Below, in pieces: positions 5,666 through 5,901 of a DNA stretch of 5,901 bases. This DNA is from Candidatus Shapirobacteria bacterium (lineage in GTDB: Bacteria > Patescibacteriota > Microgenomatia > UBA12405), in contig JAPLYY010000011.1 of NCBI GenBank assembly GCA_026395315.1, forward strand, positions 1-5,901. The letters run 5' to 3'. Positions within the stretch are counted from its first letter, which is position 1, and every line of letters starts with the position of its first letter. The position numbers and the translations under genes are program-made. Below the pieces are notes generated by a model that was given only the letters and a program-made list of their open reading frames with translations, did not search any database and had not been told where the DNA came from.

Positions 5666-5901
5666 ATGACACCTTTAGAAAATATTGACGGTATCTATTT
5701 CAAACGTGAGGACTTTAATCCCTCCGGATCGGTCAAAGACCGCTGGTTAAGCCTTAAAATCGCACCGAACCAATCTTATGTCATTTCATCCTCGGGCAAT
5801 GCCGCCATTTCCGCCCAACACTTTAGTCCGAATGTCACCGTTTTTGTTTCGCCAAAAACCAATCCCCATAAATTAAAACTAATAAAAAATTATCATCTCA
5901 C
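5666..5901 (+). CDS. PLP-dependent enzyme of the threonine synthase/cysteine synthase family (3' end outside the window)
   Basis: The first 78 residues are visible. FKREDFNPSGSVKDR (12-26) is the PLP-binding segment of fold-type II enzymes (LKREDLNPTGSFKDR), with K24 the lysine that forms the Schiff base. SSSGNAAISAQ (41-51) is the SSGNxxxAxA phosphate/substrate loop. The following strand VTVFVSP (57-63) and the helix KLKLIKNY (69-76) agree with the family. The N terminus is very short: only about 12 residues precede the PLP segment, whereas threonine synthase usually has 50 or more, so it looks more like a compact cysteine synthase/threonine dehydratase-type core, or an enzyme of unassigned substrate. 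The ATG at 5666 was chosen because it is the first start after the upstream divergent gene and precedes the family motif directly. No ribosome binding site is evident. The reaction cannot be fixed from this fragment. Confidence 0.85.
   Translation, partial: MTPLENIDGIYFKREDFNPSGSVKDRWLSLKIAPNQSYVISSSGNAAISAQHFSPNVTVFVSPKTNPHKLKLIKNYHL

Overview
This looks like a chromosomal piece from a Patescibacteria/CPR bacterium, probably a Microgenomates-type lineage. The evidence is indirect: AT-rich genes packed end to end, no convincing Shine-Dalgarno sequence before any start, short divergent versions of peptidoglycan enzymes, and a Mur ligase without the usual UDP-binding N-terminal domain. The window has no rRNA marker, so the placement is inference.

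Layout: (1) Bases 1 to about 144 are a GC-rich block (roughly 58% by hand count over 1-120) that is not part of the downstream reading frame. It folds into hairpins and a possible pseudoknot and resembles the end of a TnpB/IscB-type insertion element with its guide-RNA scaffold. (2) It abuts the C-terminal end of a penicillin-binding protein transpeptidase (about 145-375), which appears cut off from its N-terminal part. (3) A tight plus-strand operon (390-4884) follows: a MurE-like ligase, a small ATE/Bpt-like aminoacyl-tRNA-protein transferase homologue, a MurC/Mpl-type Mur ligase with a damaged N terminus, MraY, and an NlpC/P60-like cysteine peptidase homologue. Neighbours overlap by 8, 10 and 19 bases or are separated by 3. 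(4) Two minus-strand genes converge on the operon: a 54-residue LysW-like zinc ribbon and peptide deformylase, overlapping by one base (TAATG). (5) A PLP-dependent threonine synthase/cysteine synthase-like gene starts divergently at 5666 and runs off the end.

How the genes work together: the operon covers steps of peptidoglycan precursor synthesis. The ligases add amino acids to the UDP-MurNAc stem peptide, MraY moves it to the lipid carrier, and the PBP cross-links it outside the cell. The transferase homologue between the two ligases belongs to the family that moves amino acids from tRNA to protein N termini. Here it may modify the stem peptide instead, in the way FemX/MurM-type enzymes do, and it is the most interesting hypothesis in the window. 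Several enzymes carry altered signature motifs: DDTR in MurE, GSYGKTT and EHKD in the second ligase, and HLTLQ in place of HHHFE in MraY. These suggest a divergent cell-wall pathway.

Two lesions deserve checking against raw reads: the interrupted PBP gene, and the second Mur ligase, where an internal deletion appears to have removed about 50 codons and shifted the frame.
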